A DNA stretch of 64,000 nt from Curtobacterium sp. MCSS17_008 (GCF_003234185.1 NZ_QKSM01000009.1:62001-126000); one strand, 5' to 3'. Positions 25,877 through 35,622 are shown, numbered from the stretch's first letter. The notes: a model not told the origin generated them from the letters alone. Program-made: numbers and translations.

Positions 25877-27097
25877 TCAGGGCCTGGTTGCGGCGCGCTG
25901 TGCTCCGCGGAGCGCGACGATCGCGACCACGGCTGCGACGAGGACGAGCGCGCCGTACCCGTACGCGATCTGGTCCGGTGCCATGAACGTCGCCAGGCGC
26001 CCCGCGATGAGCCCCGGGGCTGCGGCACCGGCGTACGAGATCAGGTACAAGGTGGCGAGCAGGCCGGCACGGTCGGCGGGTGCCGCCTCACCGAGGACGG
26101 CACGCATGCCGCCGGCGTTGGCACTGCCCTGCGCGACCCCGGCGAAGGCGCTCGCTGCCAGGAACCACCAGATGGCGGCCAAATGCAGTGTGATGAGGAC
26201 GGCCGCGGTGGCGACAACGAACACGATCAGTCCGACCCGCATCGCGGACGGCGCACGCCACCTTCCGGTGAGGAGACCACCGATCGGGCTGAGGATGACG
26301 ATCGACGAGAACACGAGGGCCACGATGAAGGCGTTTGTGGTACCGAGCTCATCTGCGGCGAGCACGGGTGAGAAGGCTTGGTAGAAGCCGCTGAGTGCCC
26401 ACGTGCCGGCGAGTCCGGCGCCGACCGCGAACAGCAGTCGCCCCTGCCCAGCCGGGACGAGCACGCGTGGGATGAGGGATCGCAGCGCGCCCGGACGCCG
26501 GCCGACGGTCTCCGGGCAGAACACGAGGACGACTGCCAGTACGACGAGCAGGACCGCGACGACCGTGTAGATGAAGGCGGTCGGAGCGGGGCCGTACTGC
26601 ACGAGCAGTCCGGACACGAGCGCTCCGAGGGGGATCGCGAACGGTGGGGCGTTGCTCGTGATCACGGGGCCGAGCCACGCCGGTCGACGGGGCGCGAGGT
26701 CGAGGACGTACGATCCGAGCGCGCTCGATGCGACTCCGCATGCGATGCCCTGCAGCATCCGGCCGATGAGCAGCAGCCCGAGGCTGTGGACCTCGAGCAT
26801 GACGAGGCACCCTGCGGCGGCGCAGAGCGCGGCTCCGATCGCCATCGGTCGTCGACCGACGTGGTTGGAGAGCCGACCGGTGGTGAGCAGCGCGACAGCG
26901 GTGGTGGCGAGGTACGCCACCGTCGTGACGGCGAGTCCGGCGCTCGTCACGCCGTCGTCAGCGCGGTAGGTGTTGTACAGCGGTACCGGCGTCCCCGACG
27001 CGAGGAACACCGCGACGAACGTCAAGGCGACCACGCCGAAAGCCACCCCACCCGAGATGCGTGGCCGGACCGTGCTCACGGAATTGGTAGCGGTCAC
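25877..27097 (-). CDS. MFS transporter, 12-helix type
   Basis: 406 residues with about 12 membrane helices, GRLSNHVGRRPMAIG (motif A) after helix 2 and GRMLQGIACGVASSALGSY (motif C region). Resembles sugar/aromatic or drug efflux members; substrate unknown. The GTG start overlaps the stop of the upstream SDR (GTGA), indicating coupling. Confidence 0.85.
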   Translation of the reverse strand: MTATNSVSTVRPRISGGVAFGVVALTFVAVFLASGTPVPLYNTYRADDGVTSAGLAVTTVAYLATTAVALLTTGRLSNHVGRRPMAIGAALCAAAGCLVMLEVHSLGLLLIGRMLQGIACGVASSALGSYVLDLAPRRPAWLGPVITSNAPPFAIPLGALVSGLLVQYGPAPTAFIYTVVAVLLVVLAVVLVFCPETVGRRPGALRSLIPRVLVPAGQGRLLFAVGAGLAGTWALSGFYQAFSPVLAADELGTTNAFIVALVFSSIVILSPIGGLLTGRWRAPSAMRVGLIVFVVATAAVLITLHLAAIWWFLAASAFAGVAQGSANAGGMRAVLGEAAPADRAGLLATLYLISYAGAAAPGLIAGRLATFMAPDQIAYGYGALVLVAAVVAIVALRGAQRAATRP

Positions 27098-27924
27098 GAC
27101 GCGCTGTCGTCCGCGTCGGTGCTGCGGGTGAGGTGTTCGAACCGATCGACGTCTTCCGCGGCTTCACCGGCGGCGGCCTGGAACCCACCGAGCGCGTCCG
27201 TCCCGAGGACCAGCAGCTTCGGCGGTTCCCGGTGTTCCACCGCTTCGAGGATCGCCGCGGCGGCCTTCGCCGGGTCGCCGCGCTGCGCGCTGAGGGCGGC
27301 ACCGCCGGATCGGCCGAGCACGTCGTCGTACGCGCTGATCTCGCTCGCGCTCCGGTCCGCGGAACGGCCGCGGAAGTCGGTACGGAACGAGCCCGGTTCG
27401 ACGACCATCACGTGCACGCCGAAGGGCTCGACCTCCTTCCGCAGCGACCCGGACAGCCCCTCGAGGGCGGCCTTGGCCGCGGAGTAGTAGCCGCCGCCCG
27501 GGATCGTGATGCGGGCACCGACGGAGGAGATGTTCACGATCGTGCCGGTGCGACGCTCGCGCATACCGGGCAGGACTGCCTTGATGAGGTCGACCGGGCC
27601 GAAGAAGTTCGTCGCGAAGAGCCGCGCCACGGCGTCGTCCTCGCCTTCCTCGACGGCTGCGGTGTACCCGTAGCCGGCGTTGTTCACCAGGACGTCGACG
27701 CCACCGAACGCCTTGTTCGCGGCGTCGACCGCGCGACCGATCGAACCGGGGTCGGTGACGTCGAGCGCCACAGGGAGTGCCGTGTCCGGGTACGACCGGA
27801 CCAGGTCCTCGACCGCGTCGGTGTTGCGAGCGGTCGCGACGACCCGGTGACCGGTAGCCAGGACGTGCTCAGCGATCGCACGGCCGAGGCCGCTCGACGA
27901 TCCGGTGATCAGCCAGGTGGACAT
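27094..27924 (-). CDS. Short-chain dehydrogenase/reductase (2)
   Basis: 276 residues, classical SDR with TGSSSGLGR, NNAGYGY and catalytic YYSAAK. Closely similar in layout to the plus-strand SDR at 23676, so the two are probably duplicates. First of an SDR-MFS-cupin operon read leftward. Confidence 0.88.
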   Translation of the reverse strand: MSTWLITGSSSGLGRAIAEHVLATGHRVVATARNTDAVEDLVRSYPDTALPVALDVTDPGSIGRAVDAANKAFGGVDVLVNNAGYGYTAAVEEGEDDAVARLFATNFFGPVDLIKAVLPGMRERRTGTIVNISSVGARITIPGGGYYSAAKAALEGLSGSLRKEVEPFGVHVMVVEPGSFRTDFRGRSADRSASEISAYDDVLGRSGGAALSAQRGDPAKAAAAILEAVEHREPPKLLVLGTDALGGFQAAAGEAAEDVDRFEHLTRSTDADDSAS

Positions 27925-27977
27925 CGTGATCCTCCTTCTGCCTGCGACGCAGGCGGTGTCTTCGATCCGCTTTGGAT

Positions 27978-28736
27978 TCAGCCGCGCAGACGAACGCGGG
28001 CGAGGTCATCGACGACGCGCTGCGGCTCCTGTTCGAGCGGCAGGTTGTCCGCGTCGCCGGCGCCGTCGATCGAGTCGACATCATCCGCCGGCAGCGCGCC
28101 GAACACCGGGCCGAGGTCCTGCTGTTCCGGGCCATGCTCGGCGACGAGTTCGAACGTGCGGTGCTCGGCTTCCGGACTGGTGAGGCTCTCGACGAGGACC
28201 CGAGCGATCTGCCGCCGGGCGATGACACCGTCGGCCGGGCCGCCGGTCTGGTGGGTGTCGCCCTGGCGCGGTGCGATGCGGAGCTGGTCGTCGTCGTTGT
28301 AGTCGAACCACCCCGGACGGACAATCGTGTACTCGTTGCCGCTCGCACGGACGAGCCGCTCGCCGCGGCGCTTCCACTCGGAGCTGTCCCGCAGGGCGGT
28401 CACGCCGATCGTGGTCATCAGGGCGATGCGCACCGGGGGGCCGTCCAGGGCGTCGAGGACGTTCTTGACGGCGCCGTAGTTCACGGCTTCGGCGTTCCCG
28501 TTGTCGCCGTGGGTGAAGATGACCGCGTCGATGTCGGCGACGGCACTGTGCAGGCTGGCCGCGTCGGTGAGGTCGCCGATGACGACGTCGACACCGCGGG
28601 CGAGGCCCTGCGCTTTGTAGGGGCTGCGGGCGAGGGCACGGGTCCGGTGCCCTGCGGCGACGGCGGTCGCGACGACGTGACGCCCGACGCTGCCGGTTGC
28701 CCCGACGACGAGGACGGTCAGTTGCTGGCCAGTCAT
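27978..28736 (-). CDS. NAD(P)-binding NmrA-like reductase (atypical SDR)
   Basis: 252 residues. Begins with the glycine-rich GATGSVGRHVV of atypical SDRs and contains YTIVRPGWFDYNDDDQLRI, which replaces the classical YxxxK. Such proteins act as NAD(P)H sensors or reductases. ATG 28736 has GAAAGG upstream; an ATG at 28751 overlapping the flavodoxin stop (ATGA) is an equally reasonable coupled start. Confidence 0.82.
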   Translation of the reverse strand: MTGQQLTVLVVGATGSVGRHVVATAVAAGHRTRALARSPYKAQGLARGVDVVIGDLTDAASLHSAVADIDAVIFTHGDNGNAEAVNYGAVKNVLDALDGPPVRIALMTTIGVTALRDSSEWKRRGERLVRASGNEYTIVRPGWFDYNDDDQLRIAPRQGDTHQTGGPADGVIARRQIARVLVESLTSPEAEHRTFELVAEHGPEQQDLGPVFGALPADDVDSIDGAGDADNLPLEQEPQRVVDDLARVRLRG

Positions 28737-28747
28737 GGGGGTGCCTT

Positions 28748-29431
28748 TCATACGAGACCGGCGGCGCTGAGCCACCGGTCGACGTCTGATCCGGTGCCGC
28801 TGTCGCGAACCTCTTCGCCGCGGATGGCGAGGCCGTCACCCAGGCGGGCGCCTGTGCCGAGGTCGCGGTAGAAGGACACGGTGCTGCCGAGCCCGCTCAC
28901 GGCGTAGGTGACGAACGGACGGAGCGACTTGTCGGTGAGGTCGACTCCCTCCGCGAACGTCGCCATGATCATCGGTGGTTGGACGTTCCAGATCGGGCTA
29001 CCGAGCAGGACGGTGTCGTACTGGGTGAGGTCGGGAAGGTCGCCGACGATGCGCGGACGGGCGTCGTTGTTCTGTTCCTTGACGTTCCGCTGAACGGTCG
29101 CGTCGTACCGGTCCGAGTACGGCTCGGCGGCTTCGATGCGGAACACGTCACAGTCGATGCGGTCGCGGATGAGGTCGGCGAGGACCTCGGTGTTGCCGGT
29201 GTCGAGCGTGCGCCGGCCGCCGTTCCAGTAGTTCTCGCCGGCGCGGGAGAAGTAGGCGAGCAAGATGCGGTTGCCGTTGTCGGAGGGTGCCACGGAACGT
29301 CCTGTCGAGGGTGTTCGGGTTGGGTTCGGCGCGGCCGGGGTGCACGCAGCGAGCGTCGCGACTGCGGCGGCGGCAGCTGCCGCGCCCGCTCCGCGGAAGA
29401 GACTGCGGCGGGTGAGTGCGGGACGGGTCAT
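28748..29431 (-). CDS. Exported flavodoxin (Tat/lipoprotein signal) 1
   Basis: 227 residues. The N-terminus TRRSLFRGAG is a twin-arginine motif and LAAC at ~residue 29 a lipobox, so the folded protein should be exported and lipid-anchored. The rest is a flavodoxin-like domain: ILLAYFSRAGENYWNGG (phosphate-binding loop region) and LPDLTQYDTVLLGSPIWNVQ. Flavodoxins are normally cytoplasmic; an exported form suits the extracytoplasmic flavin chain in this region. A second copy is at 36682. Confidence 0.82.
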   Translation of the reverse strand: MTRPALTRRSLFRGAGAAAAAAAVATLAACTPAAPNPTRTPSTGRSVAPSDNGNRILLAYFSRAGENYWNGGRRTLDTGNTEVLADLIRDRIDCDVFRIEAAEPYSDRYDATVQRNVKEQNNDARPRIVGDLPDLTQYDTVLLGSPIWNVQPPMIMATFAEGVDLTDKSLRPFVTYAVSGLGSTVSFYRDLGTGARLGDGLAIRGEEVRDSGTGSDVDRWLSAAGLV

Positions 29432-29454
29432 CGGGGAGTGCTCCGTTCGCTGGG

Positions 29455-29492
29455 CCGGGAGGCGCGGTGTCAACTGGCACCGCGCCTCCCGG
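29455..29492. terminator. Terminator of the GGGAGGCGCGG family
   Basis: Perfect 15-base stem CCGGGAGGCGCGGTG / CACCGCGCCTCCCGG, eight-base loop, just after the aldo/keto reductase stop on the minus strand and upstream of the flavodoxin. Confidence 0.85.
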
Positions 29493-29503
29493 CCGTCAGG
29501 GGT

Positions 29504-30352
29504 TCAGCCCAGGCGACGGGCGCTGAGCCAGCGCACCATCTCGGGGTCCTGGTGGTCGAAGAACTGGGACTCGCCGGTGTGGAGATCGGCGATCTGCGCC
29601 ATCTGCGTCTCGGTGAGCTCGAAGTCGAAGACGTCGATGTTCTGCGCCATACGGTCCGGGTTGACGGACTTGGGGATCGCGACGACGCCTCGCTGGGTCA
29701 GCCAACGGAGGACGACCTGCGCGACGGACTTGCCGTGGTCCTTGCCGATGCCCTCGAGGACCTCGTTCGTGAACAGGCCGTTCTTGCCCTCCGCGAAGGG
29801 GCCCCACGACTCGATCTGGACGCCCTCGCCGCGCATGAGCTCCTGGTAGTCGGTGTTCTGCTTGAACGGGTGCGTCTCGATCTGGTTGACCGCCGGGACG
29901 ATCTCGTTGTTGATGATGAGGTCGAGCAGCTGGTCCGGCGCGAAGTTGGACACGCCGATCGCGCGCGCCTTGCCGGCCTTGTTCGCCTGCTCCATTGCGC
30001 GCCACTGGCCGTAGTAGTCGCCGAACGGCTGGTGGATCAGGTAGAGGTCGATGTAGTCGAGACCGAGCTTCTGGAGCGAGTCGTCGAGCGCCTTGGTGGT
30101 GTTCTGCTCGGCGGGGGCGTCCTGGATCCAGAGCTTCGTGGTGACGAAGAGTTCATCGCGCGGGATGCCCGACTTCGCGATCGCCGCGCCGACGGCCTCT
30201 TCGTTGCCGTACGCAGCGGCGGTGTCGAGGAGCCGGTAGCCCGCGTTCAGCGCGGCGGTGACGGCGGCCTCGGTCGCGTCGTTGTCGACCTGGAACACAC
30301 CGAAGCCGAGGATCGGCATTTCGATGCCGTTGTTGAGAGTGACTGTCTGCAT
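29504..30352 (-). CDS. Aldo/keto reductase (2,5-diketogluconate reductase type)
   Basis: 282 residues, AKR5-like. TIM-barrel catalytic residues are visible as [11 protein letters not shown] (Asp, Tyr), VTTKLWI (Lys) and LYLIHQP (His), with the cofactor-binding [11 protein letters not shown] near the C-terminus. NADPH-dependent reduction of aldehydes or ketones. Divergent from regulator 2; the shared operator-like element lies between them. Confidence 0.9.
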   Translation of the reverse strand: MQTVTLNNGIEMPILGFGVFQVDNDATEAAVTAALNAGYRLLDTAAAYGNEEAVGAAIAKSGIPRDELFVTTKLWIQDAPAEQNTTKALDDSLQKLGLDYIDLYLIHQPFGDYYGQWRAMEQANKAGKARAIGVSNFAPDQLLDLIINNEIVPAVNQIETHPFKQNTDYQELMRGEGVQIESWGPFAEGKNGLFTNEVLEGIGKDHGKSVAQVVLRWLTQRGVVAIPKSVNPDRMAQNIDVFDFELTETQMAQIADLHTGESQFFDHQDPEMVRWLSARRLG

Positions 30353-30386
30353 GGGACCATCCGACTCCTGTGCACCTGCGCGTGGG

Positions 30387-30421
30387 AGTGACGGCTTATC
30401 CGTGTACTGACAGTCACTCCT
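30387..30421. promoter_or_regulatory. Operator-like element shared with 21199-21233 (copy 2)
   Basis: Same blocks and spacing as copy 1: AGTGACGG, TCCGTGTAC, CAGTC, CTCCT. Here the outer parts also form an inverted repeat GGAGTGAC (30385-30392) / GTCACTCC (30413-30420), the two-fold symmetry expected of a dimer-binding site. Confidence 0.6.
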
Positions 30422-30453
30422 CCGGGCTGGAGCGCCGCCGTACGGTGGCCGGC

Positions 30454-31335
30454 ATGGACAACCAGGCAGAGGTCAGCGAGTTCCTCCGGACCCGCCGTGC
30501 CCGGATCACCCCGGAACAGGCCGGCATCATCGGCGGCGGTCGACGCCGCGTGCCGGGGCTGCGCCGCGACGAAGTAGCGATGCTCGCCGGGATGAGCGTC
30601 GATTACTTCGCGAAGATGGAGCGCGGGCACCTCGCCGGCGTCTCCGCCGAGGTACTGGACGCACTCGCCAGAGCACTCCAGCTCGACGAAGCCGAAACGG
30701 AGCACCTGCACGACCTCGCCCGAGGAGCGGGACCCACGCCTGTCCGCCGCCGAACGCGCACGACGGACAGCAACACGGTGCGACCGAGCCTGCAACGCTT
30801 CCTCGACACCGTCACCGGCACCCCGACATGGGTGCGGAACCGACAGATGGACATCGTCGCCACCAACCCGCTCGCGCGCGCCCTGTTCGCCCCCCTCTTC
30901 GACGGCCCGTCCGGTCGCGGCAACAACGCACGCTTCATGTTCTTCGATCCGGCAGCTCGGACGTTCTACCCCGACTGGGAGGCCGGCGCGAGCAGCATCG
31001 TCGCCACGCTCCGCTCCGACGCCGGACGGAACCCGCACGACAAGGAGCTCACGGGCCTCATCGGGGAGCTCGTCACCCGATCCGACGACTTCCGCAGGCG
31101 TTGGGCCACGCACGACGTCCGATACCACCGGACCGGCACGAAGCGGATCCACCATCCCGAGGTAGGCGACCTCGAGTTCGCCTACGAGGCGTTCGATCTT
31201 CCCGACAGTCCCGGCTGGAGCATGTACGCGTGCACGGCCGCCGTCGGGTCCCCCACCGAGGAACGGCTCTCCATCCTCGGCAGTCTCGCGGCGAGTTCCC
31301 CCGCCGCCACCGCGCTCCCTCGCTCCGGCGACTAG
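30454..31335 (+). CDS. XRE regulator with MmyB/MltR-type ligand-binding domain (2)
   Basis: 293 residues, paralogue of the regulator at 21265 along its whole length ([60 protein letters not shown]). N-terminal HTH and C-terminal PAS-like ligand pocket. It heads a co-directional run of SDR, AKR, SDR-NTF2 and AKR genes and is divergent from another AKR, so carbonyl compounds or their conjugates are plausible inducers (inference). Confidence 0.88.
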   Translation: MDNQAEVSEFLRTRRARITPEQAGIIGGGRRRVPGLRRDEVAMLAGMSVDYFAKMERGHLAGVSAEVLDALARALQLDEAETEHLHDLARGAGPTPVRRRTRTTDSNTVRPSLQRFLDTVTGTPTWVRNRQMDIVATNPLARALFAPLFDGPSGRGNNARFMFFDPAARTFYPDWEAGASSIVATLRSDAGRNPHDKELTGLIGELVTRSDDFRRRWATHDVRYHRTGTKRIHHPEVGDLEFAYEAFDLPDSPGWSMYACTAAVGSPTEERLSILGSLAASSPAATALPRSGD

Positions 31336-31356
31336 CGCTGACCGGAAAGGCATCCC

Positions 31357-32082
31357 ATGTCAGAACCCACCAACCGCGTCGCCGTCATCACCGGTGCATC
31401 GTCCGGCATCGGCGAGGCGACCGCTCGTTCCCTCCGCGCGGCCGGCTACCGTGTCGCGCTGCTCGCTCGCCGCCAGGACCGGATCGAGACGATCGCTAAC
31501 GAGCTCGGCGAGGGCGCGATCGCGATCGTCGCCGACGTCACGGACCGCGACAGCCTCGTCGCGGCCGCTGCACGCGTCCAGGACGAACTCGGCGGTGCCA
31601 CCGTGCTGGTGAACAACGCCGGGATCATGCTCCTCGGCCCGTTCTCAACCGACCAGCGCGACGACTACCGCCGGATGATCGAGAGCAACCTGCTCGGCGC
31701 CATCACGACGACGGAGGTCTTCCTCGACCAGATCACCCGCGACGGCGGCGACATCGTCAACATCTCCTCCGTCGCCGGCCGCACCGCCCGAGCCGGCAAC
31801 GGCGTCTACGCCGCCACGAAGTGGGGTTTGAACGGATGGTCGGAGTCGCTGCGGCAGGAGCTGCTCCCCGCGGTGCGCGTCACGCTCATCGAGCCGGGTG
31901 TCGTCGCCACCGAGCTCCCGACGCACATCACGCACGAGGAGACCAACGCGGCGGTGAACGACATGTACAGCCAGGCGACGGTCACCGCCGAGGACGTCGC
32001 CGAGGTCATCGCCTTCGCGCTCTCGCGGCCACGCCACCTCGCCCTGAACGAGATCCTCCTCCGCCCGTCCACGCAGGCCTGA
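31357..32082 (+). CDS. Short-chain dehydrogenase/reductase (3)
   Basis: 241 residues, classical SDR of the YdfG-like type: TGASSGIGEA, NNAGIMLLGP, catalytic VYAATKWGLNGWSESL. Arg residues after β2 (LARRQDR) favour NADP(H). 21 bases after regulator 2, with GGAAAGG before the ATG. Confidence 0.9.
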   Translation: MSEPTNRVAVITGASSGIGEATARSLRAAGYRVALLARRQDRIETIANELGEGAIAIVADVTDRDSLVAAAARVQDELGGATVLVNNAGIMLLGPFSTDQRDDYRRMIESNLLGAITTTEVFLDQITRDGGDIVNISSVAGRTARAGNGVYAATKWGLNGWSESLRQELLPAVRVTLIEPGVVATELPTHITHEETNAAVNDMYSQATVTAEDVAEVIAFALSRPRHLALNEILLRPSTQA

Positions 32083-32128
32083 CCCAGACCGCCTCGCTCG
32101 GGCGACGCCCGACGACGAAAGGAACCAC

Positions 32129-33115
32129 ATGCAGTACGCACGACTCGGCAACTCCGGCCTCCGCGTCAGCCGCATCGCACTCGGATGCATGAGCTTCGGC
32201 GACCCCGCCAGCGGACACCTGCAGTGGTCGCTCCCGCAGGACGACGCGCTGCCGTACTTCCGGCAGGCACTCGACCACGGCATCACGTTCTGGGACACCG
32301 CGAACGTCTACTCCTACGGGGACTCCGAGCGCATCGTCGGCGAGGCGCTGCGCCGGTTCACCAAGCGCGACGAGATCGTCCTGGCGACCAAGGCCTACTT
32401 CTCGGACACCCCGGGCAACACTCCGGGCATGAACGTCGCAGGGTTGTCACGCAAGGCGATCATGCAGCAGATCGACGCCTCCCTGACCCGCCTCGGGACT
32501 GACTACGTCGACCTTTACCAGATCCACCGGTTCGACCCGGAGACGCCCGTCGAGGAGACGATGGAGGCCCTGCACGACGTCGTCAAGGCCGGCAAGGTCC
32601 GATACCTCGGCGCGTCCGCGATGTGGGCGTGGCAGTTCGCGAAGATGCAGCACGCGGCAGACCTGCACGGGTGGACGCGGTTCGTGTCCATGCAGGACCA
32701 GTACTCCCTGCTCTACCGCGAAGAGGAGCGGGAGATGTTCGGCCTGCTCGCCGACCAGGGCGTCGGGAGCATCCCCTACAGCCCTCTCGCGAAGGGCCGG
32801 GTCGCCCGTCCCGCGGGCGAAGGCACGAAGCGTTCGTCCGACGACCCCGTCGGGAACACCTTCTTCGCCGACACCGAACGGGACCGGCCGGTCATCGACG
32901 CGGTGCAGCGCATCGCGTCGGACCGCGGGGTACCGATGGCACAGATCGCGATGGCCTGGGTGCTGAAAAACCCCGTCGTCACCGCACCGATCATCGGCGC
33001 CACCAAGCCGCACCACCTCGACGACGCGGTCGCCGCGGTCGACATCGAGCTCACCCCCGACGAAATCACCGCGCTCGACGAGCACTACACCGTCCGCGAC
33101 GCAGGGGGGTTCTGA
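32129..33115 (+). CDS. Aldo/keto reductase (AKR) 2
   Basis: 328 residues, YhdN/AKR11-type: MQYARLGNSGLRVSRIALGC, FWDTANVYSYGDSERIVG (Asp, Tyr), LATKAYF (Lys), DLYQIHRFD (His) and the C-terminal NADP-binding PIIGATKPHHL. It is closely similar to the gene at 34432; both are common in plant-associated actinobacteria. Five bases separate it from the next gene. Confidence 0.9.
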   Translation: MQYARLGNSGLRVSRIALGCMSFGDPASGHLQWSLPQDDALPYFRQALDHGITFWDTANVYSYGDSERIVGEALRRFTKRDEIVLATKAYFSDTPGNTPGMNVAGLSRKAIMQQIDASLTRLGTDYVDLYQIHRFDPETPVEETMEALHDVVKAGKVRYLGASAMWAWQFAKMQHAADLHGWTRFVSMQDQYSLLYREEEREMFGLLADQGVGSIPYSPLAKGRVARPAGEGTKRSSDDPVGNTFFADTERDRPVIDAVQRIASDRGVPMAQIAMAWVLKNPVVTAPIIGATKPHHLDDAVAAVDIELTPDEITALDEHYTVRDAGGF

Positions 33116-33119
33116 CTAG

Positions 33120-34370
33120 ATGCAGCATCCCAAGGTCTGGTTCATCACGGGAGCGGGGCGCGGTTTCGGCCGGGAGTTCACGCTCGCGGCCCTCAGACGT
33201 GGCGACAAGGTGGGAGCGGCGGTGCGGGACCCCGCCGTCCTGGACGCCCTCGTCGCCGAGTACGGCGACGCAGTCGTACCACTGCGTGTCGACGTGACCG
33301 ACCGGGATGCAGTCGACGCGGCAGTCCACCGTACCGAGCAGGTGTTCGGTCGCCTCGACGTCGTCGTCAACAACGCCGGTTACGGACTGTTCGGCGCAGT
33401 GGAGGAACTCGACCCGGACGCGCTCCGAGCACAGTTCGACACCAACGTGGTCGGCGTGCTGCACGTCATCCAAGCGGCCCTGCCCGTCCTCCGACGTCAG
33501 GGCTCGGGGCACATCGTGCAGATCTCCTCCACAGGCGGTGTCGGTGCCTTCCCGACGCTCGGCGGGTACAACGCCTCGAAGTGGGCCGTGGAAGCACTGA
33601 ACGACGCCCTCTCGCAGGAGGTCGCAGGCTCCGGCGTGCGAGTGACCATCGTCGAGCCGTCCGGGTTCGACACGGATTGGGGCGGACCGTCCGCGGCGAC
33701 GTCCCGTGCACTGCCCGAGTACGACGGTGCCCGAGCTGGCATGGACGAGTACCACCGGACTGCGCGGCCGGGGAACCCGGCTGCGGCCGCTGCTGCACTG
33801 CTCGAGATCGTCGATGCCGACCAGCCGCCGCTCCGCGTGCTGTTCGGTTCCGGGATGGTCGAGTTCATGGAGGGCCTCTACGAGGACCGACTGCAGACGT
33901 GGAGGGCATGGCGGGACGTGACGGAACGGGCACAGGGAAACACGCCGGCGGAGGGTGATCAGCACCACGTGCATGCCCCCGACGCTGCGCACACCACGAC
34001 GGACGCCACCGAGGCCGAGCTCACCGACGCGTGGGGCGCGATCAGCGAGGCGATGACGAGCAACGACTCCGAGCGACTCGGCGCGCTGCTCGCTGACGAC
34101 TTCGTCCTCGTTCACATGACCGGGCACGTGCAACCCCGCGCTGACTGGCTCGCCGAGATCGCAGCAGGAACCGCGATCTACCACTCGGTGTCGACCACCG
34201 ACACCGACGTGCGGGACGTGACGCCGAGCGGCGGCGTCCTCACCGCCCGGACGCACACCGACGTCACCATCGGGGGAGAGCGCGGCACGTGGCCGACGCA
34301 GTTCCGCCTCACGTTCACCAGGGACGACGGCCGATGGGTGGCCACCCGCGCTGACGGCAGCTCCTGGTGA
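33120..34370 (+). CDS. SDR fused to an NTF2-like (DUF4440/SnoaL) domain
   Basis: 416 residues. Residues 1-~275 are a classical SDR (TGAGRGFGR, NNAGYGLFG, GYNASKWAVEAL). After a His-rich linker, residues ~295-416 form an NTF2-like domain: ELTDAWGAISEAMTSNDSER, LLADDFVLVHMTGH, FRLTFTRDDGRWVATR. The domains are usually separate; the fusion suggests two steps on one substrate or a cone-shaped binding pocket feeding the reductase. The frame is continuous with no stop at the junction. Intact paralogue of the truncated gene at 24557. Confidence 0.85.
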   Translation: MQHPKVWFITGAGRGFGREFTLAALRRGDKVGAAVRDPAVLDALVAEYGDAVVPLRVDVTDRDAVDAAVHRTEQVFGRLDVVVNNAGYGLFGAVEELDPDALRAQFDTNVVGVLHVIQAALPVLRRQGSGHIVQISSTGGVGAFPTLGGYNASKWAVEALNDALSQEVAGSGVRVTIVEPSGFDTDWGGPSAATSRALPEYDGARAGMDEYHRTARPGNPAAAAAALLEIVDADQPPLRVLFGSGMVEFMEGLYEDRLQTWRAWRDVTERAQGNTPAEGDQHHVHAPDAAHTTTDATEAELTDAWGAISEAMTSNDSERLGALLADDFVLVHMTGHVQPRADWLAEIAAGTAIYHSVSTTDTDVRDVTPSGGVLTARTHTDVTIGGERGTWPTQFRLTFTRDDGRWVATRADGSSW

Positions 34371-34431
34371 CCGTCAGCGTGGAGTGACTCCTCCCTCGGA
34401 TCCGAATCGCCACAACCACACGGAGAACACC

Positions 34432-35415
34432 ATGCAGTACACACGGCTCGGCACGTCCGGGCTCACCGTCAGCCGCATCGCGCTCGGCTGCATGAGCTTC
34501 GGTGACGGCTCACGCGGGATGAGCTGGGCGTTGGACGCAGATGCAGCGGAACCGCTGTTCCGGCAGGCGCTCGACCTCGGGATCACGTTCTGGGACACCG
34601 CGAACGTCTACGGGCTCGGCAGCTCGGAACGGATCGTCGGCGAGGCGATCCGGAAGTACACCCGCCGCGAGTCGATCGTGCTCGCAACGAAGCTGTTCAA
34701 CCGTATGGGTGACGGGCCCGGTGAGTCCGGAACGTCCCGCCGCGCAGTGATGGAGCAGATCGACGCCTCGCTGACACGTCTCGGCACCGACTACGTCGAC
34801 CTGTACCAGGTGCACCGCTTCGACCCGAACACCCCGATCGAGGAGACGATGGAGGCACTCCACGACGTCGTCAAGGCAGGCAAGGTGCGCTACATCGGCG
34901 CGTCGAGCATGTGGGCATGGCAGTTCGCGAAGATGCAGGGAGCAGCTCGCGCCAACGGCTGGACCCCGTTCGTGTCGATGCAGGATCAGTACTCGCTCAT
35001 CATGCGCGAGGAAGAACGGGAGATGTTCCCGCTCCTCGCCAACGAGGGGGTCTCGAGCATCCCGTGGAGCCCGCTCGCCGCTGGCGTCACCGCACGTCCG
35101 TGGGGCCAGAAGAGCACGGCGCGTGGAACCGCCAACCCCGACACCGACCCGAACGGACGGCCGCTGTGGATCCCGGAGGACGAGGCCGTCGTCGGCGCGA
35201 TCGAGCGGATCGCCCAGGCGCGTGGTGTCTCGATGGCGCAGATCGCGCTCGCCTGGGTGCTGCATAACCCGGTCGTCGCGGCTCCGATCGTCGGCGCGAC
35301 GAAGGAGCATCACCTCGCCGACGCCGTCGCCGCGCTCGACGTGGTGCTCTCCGACGAGGAGGTCACCGCACTCGAGGCGGGGTACGTGCAGCGGCAGCCG
35401 ACGTACTTCAACTGA
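34432..35415 (+). CDS. Aldo/keto reductase (AKR) 3
   Basis: 327 residues, near-duplicate in layout of the AKR at 32129 (MQYTRLGTSGLTVSRIALGC, FWDTANVYGLGSSERIVG, DLYQVHRFD, PIVGATKEHHL). Start ATG 34432 was chosen by alignment with that paralogue; the open frame extends to 34384. Confidence 0.9.
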   Translation: MQYTRLGTSGLTVSRIALGCMSFGDGSRGMSWALDADAAEPLFRQALDLGITFWDTANVYGLGSSERIVGEAIRKYTRRESIVLATKLFNRMGDGPGESGTSRRAVMEQIDASLTRLGTDYVDLYQVHRFDPNTPIEETMEALHDVVKAGKVRYIGASSMWAWQFAKMQGAARANGWTPFVSMQDQYSLIMREEEREMFPLLANEGVSSIPWSPLAAGVTARPWGQKSTARGTANPDTDPNGRPLWIPEDEAVVGAIERIAQARGVSMAQIALAWVLHNPVVAAPIVGATKEHHLADAVAALDVVLSDEEVTALEAGYVQRQPTYFN

Positions 35416-35424
35416 TCGGTACCC

Positions 35425-35468
35425 GACGAGGCCATCGACCGAGCAGCGCTCGGGTCGGTGGCCTCGTC
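35425..35468 (+). terminator. Terminator after AKR 3
   Basis: 16-base arms GACGAGGCCATCGACC / GGTCGGTGGCCTCGTC with one mismatch, loop GAGCAGCGCTCG itself foldable. Ends the regulator 2-SDR-AKR run. Confidence 0.75.
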
Positions 35469-35622
35469 CGTGCGCCGACGTCGCTGGTCCGCCGGCCGGA
35501 GGCTCCCCCGGATCTCCCGCCGAAAGCGCACCGAAAAGGGTGTACCCGGAGTCCCTCCTATCCCGTCCGCCTCGGAAATACGTTCGTCTCATCAGCTTCG
35601 ACGAACGCAAGGAGACCGACGG

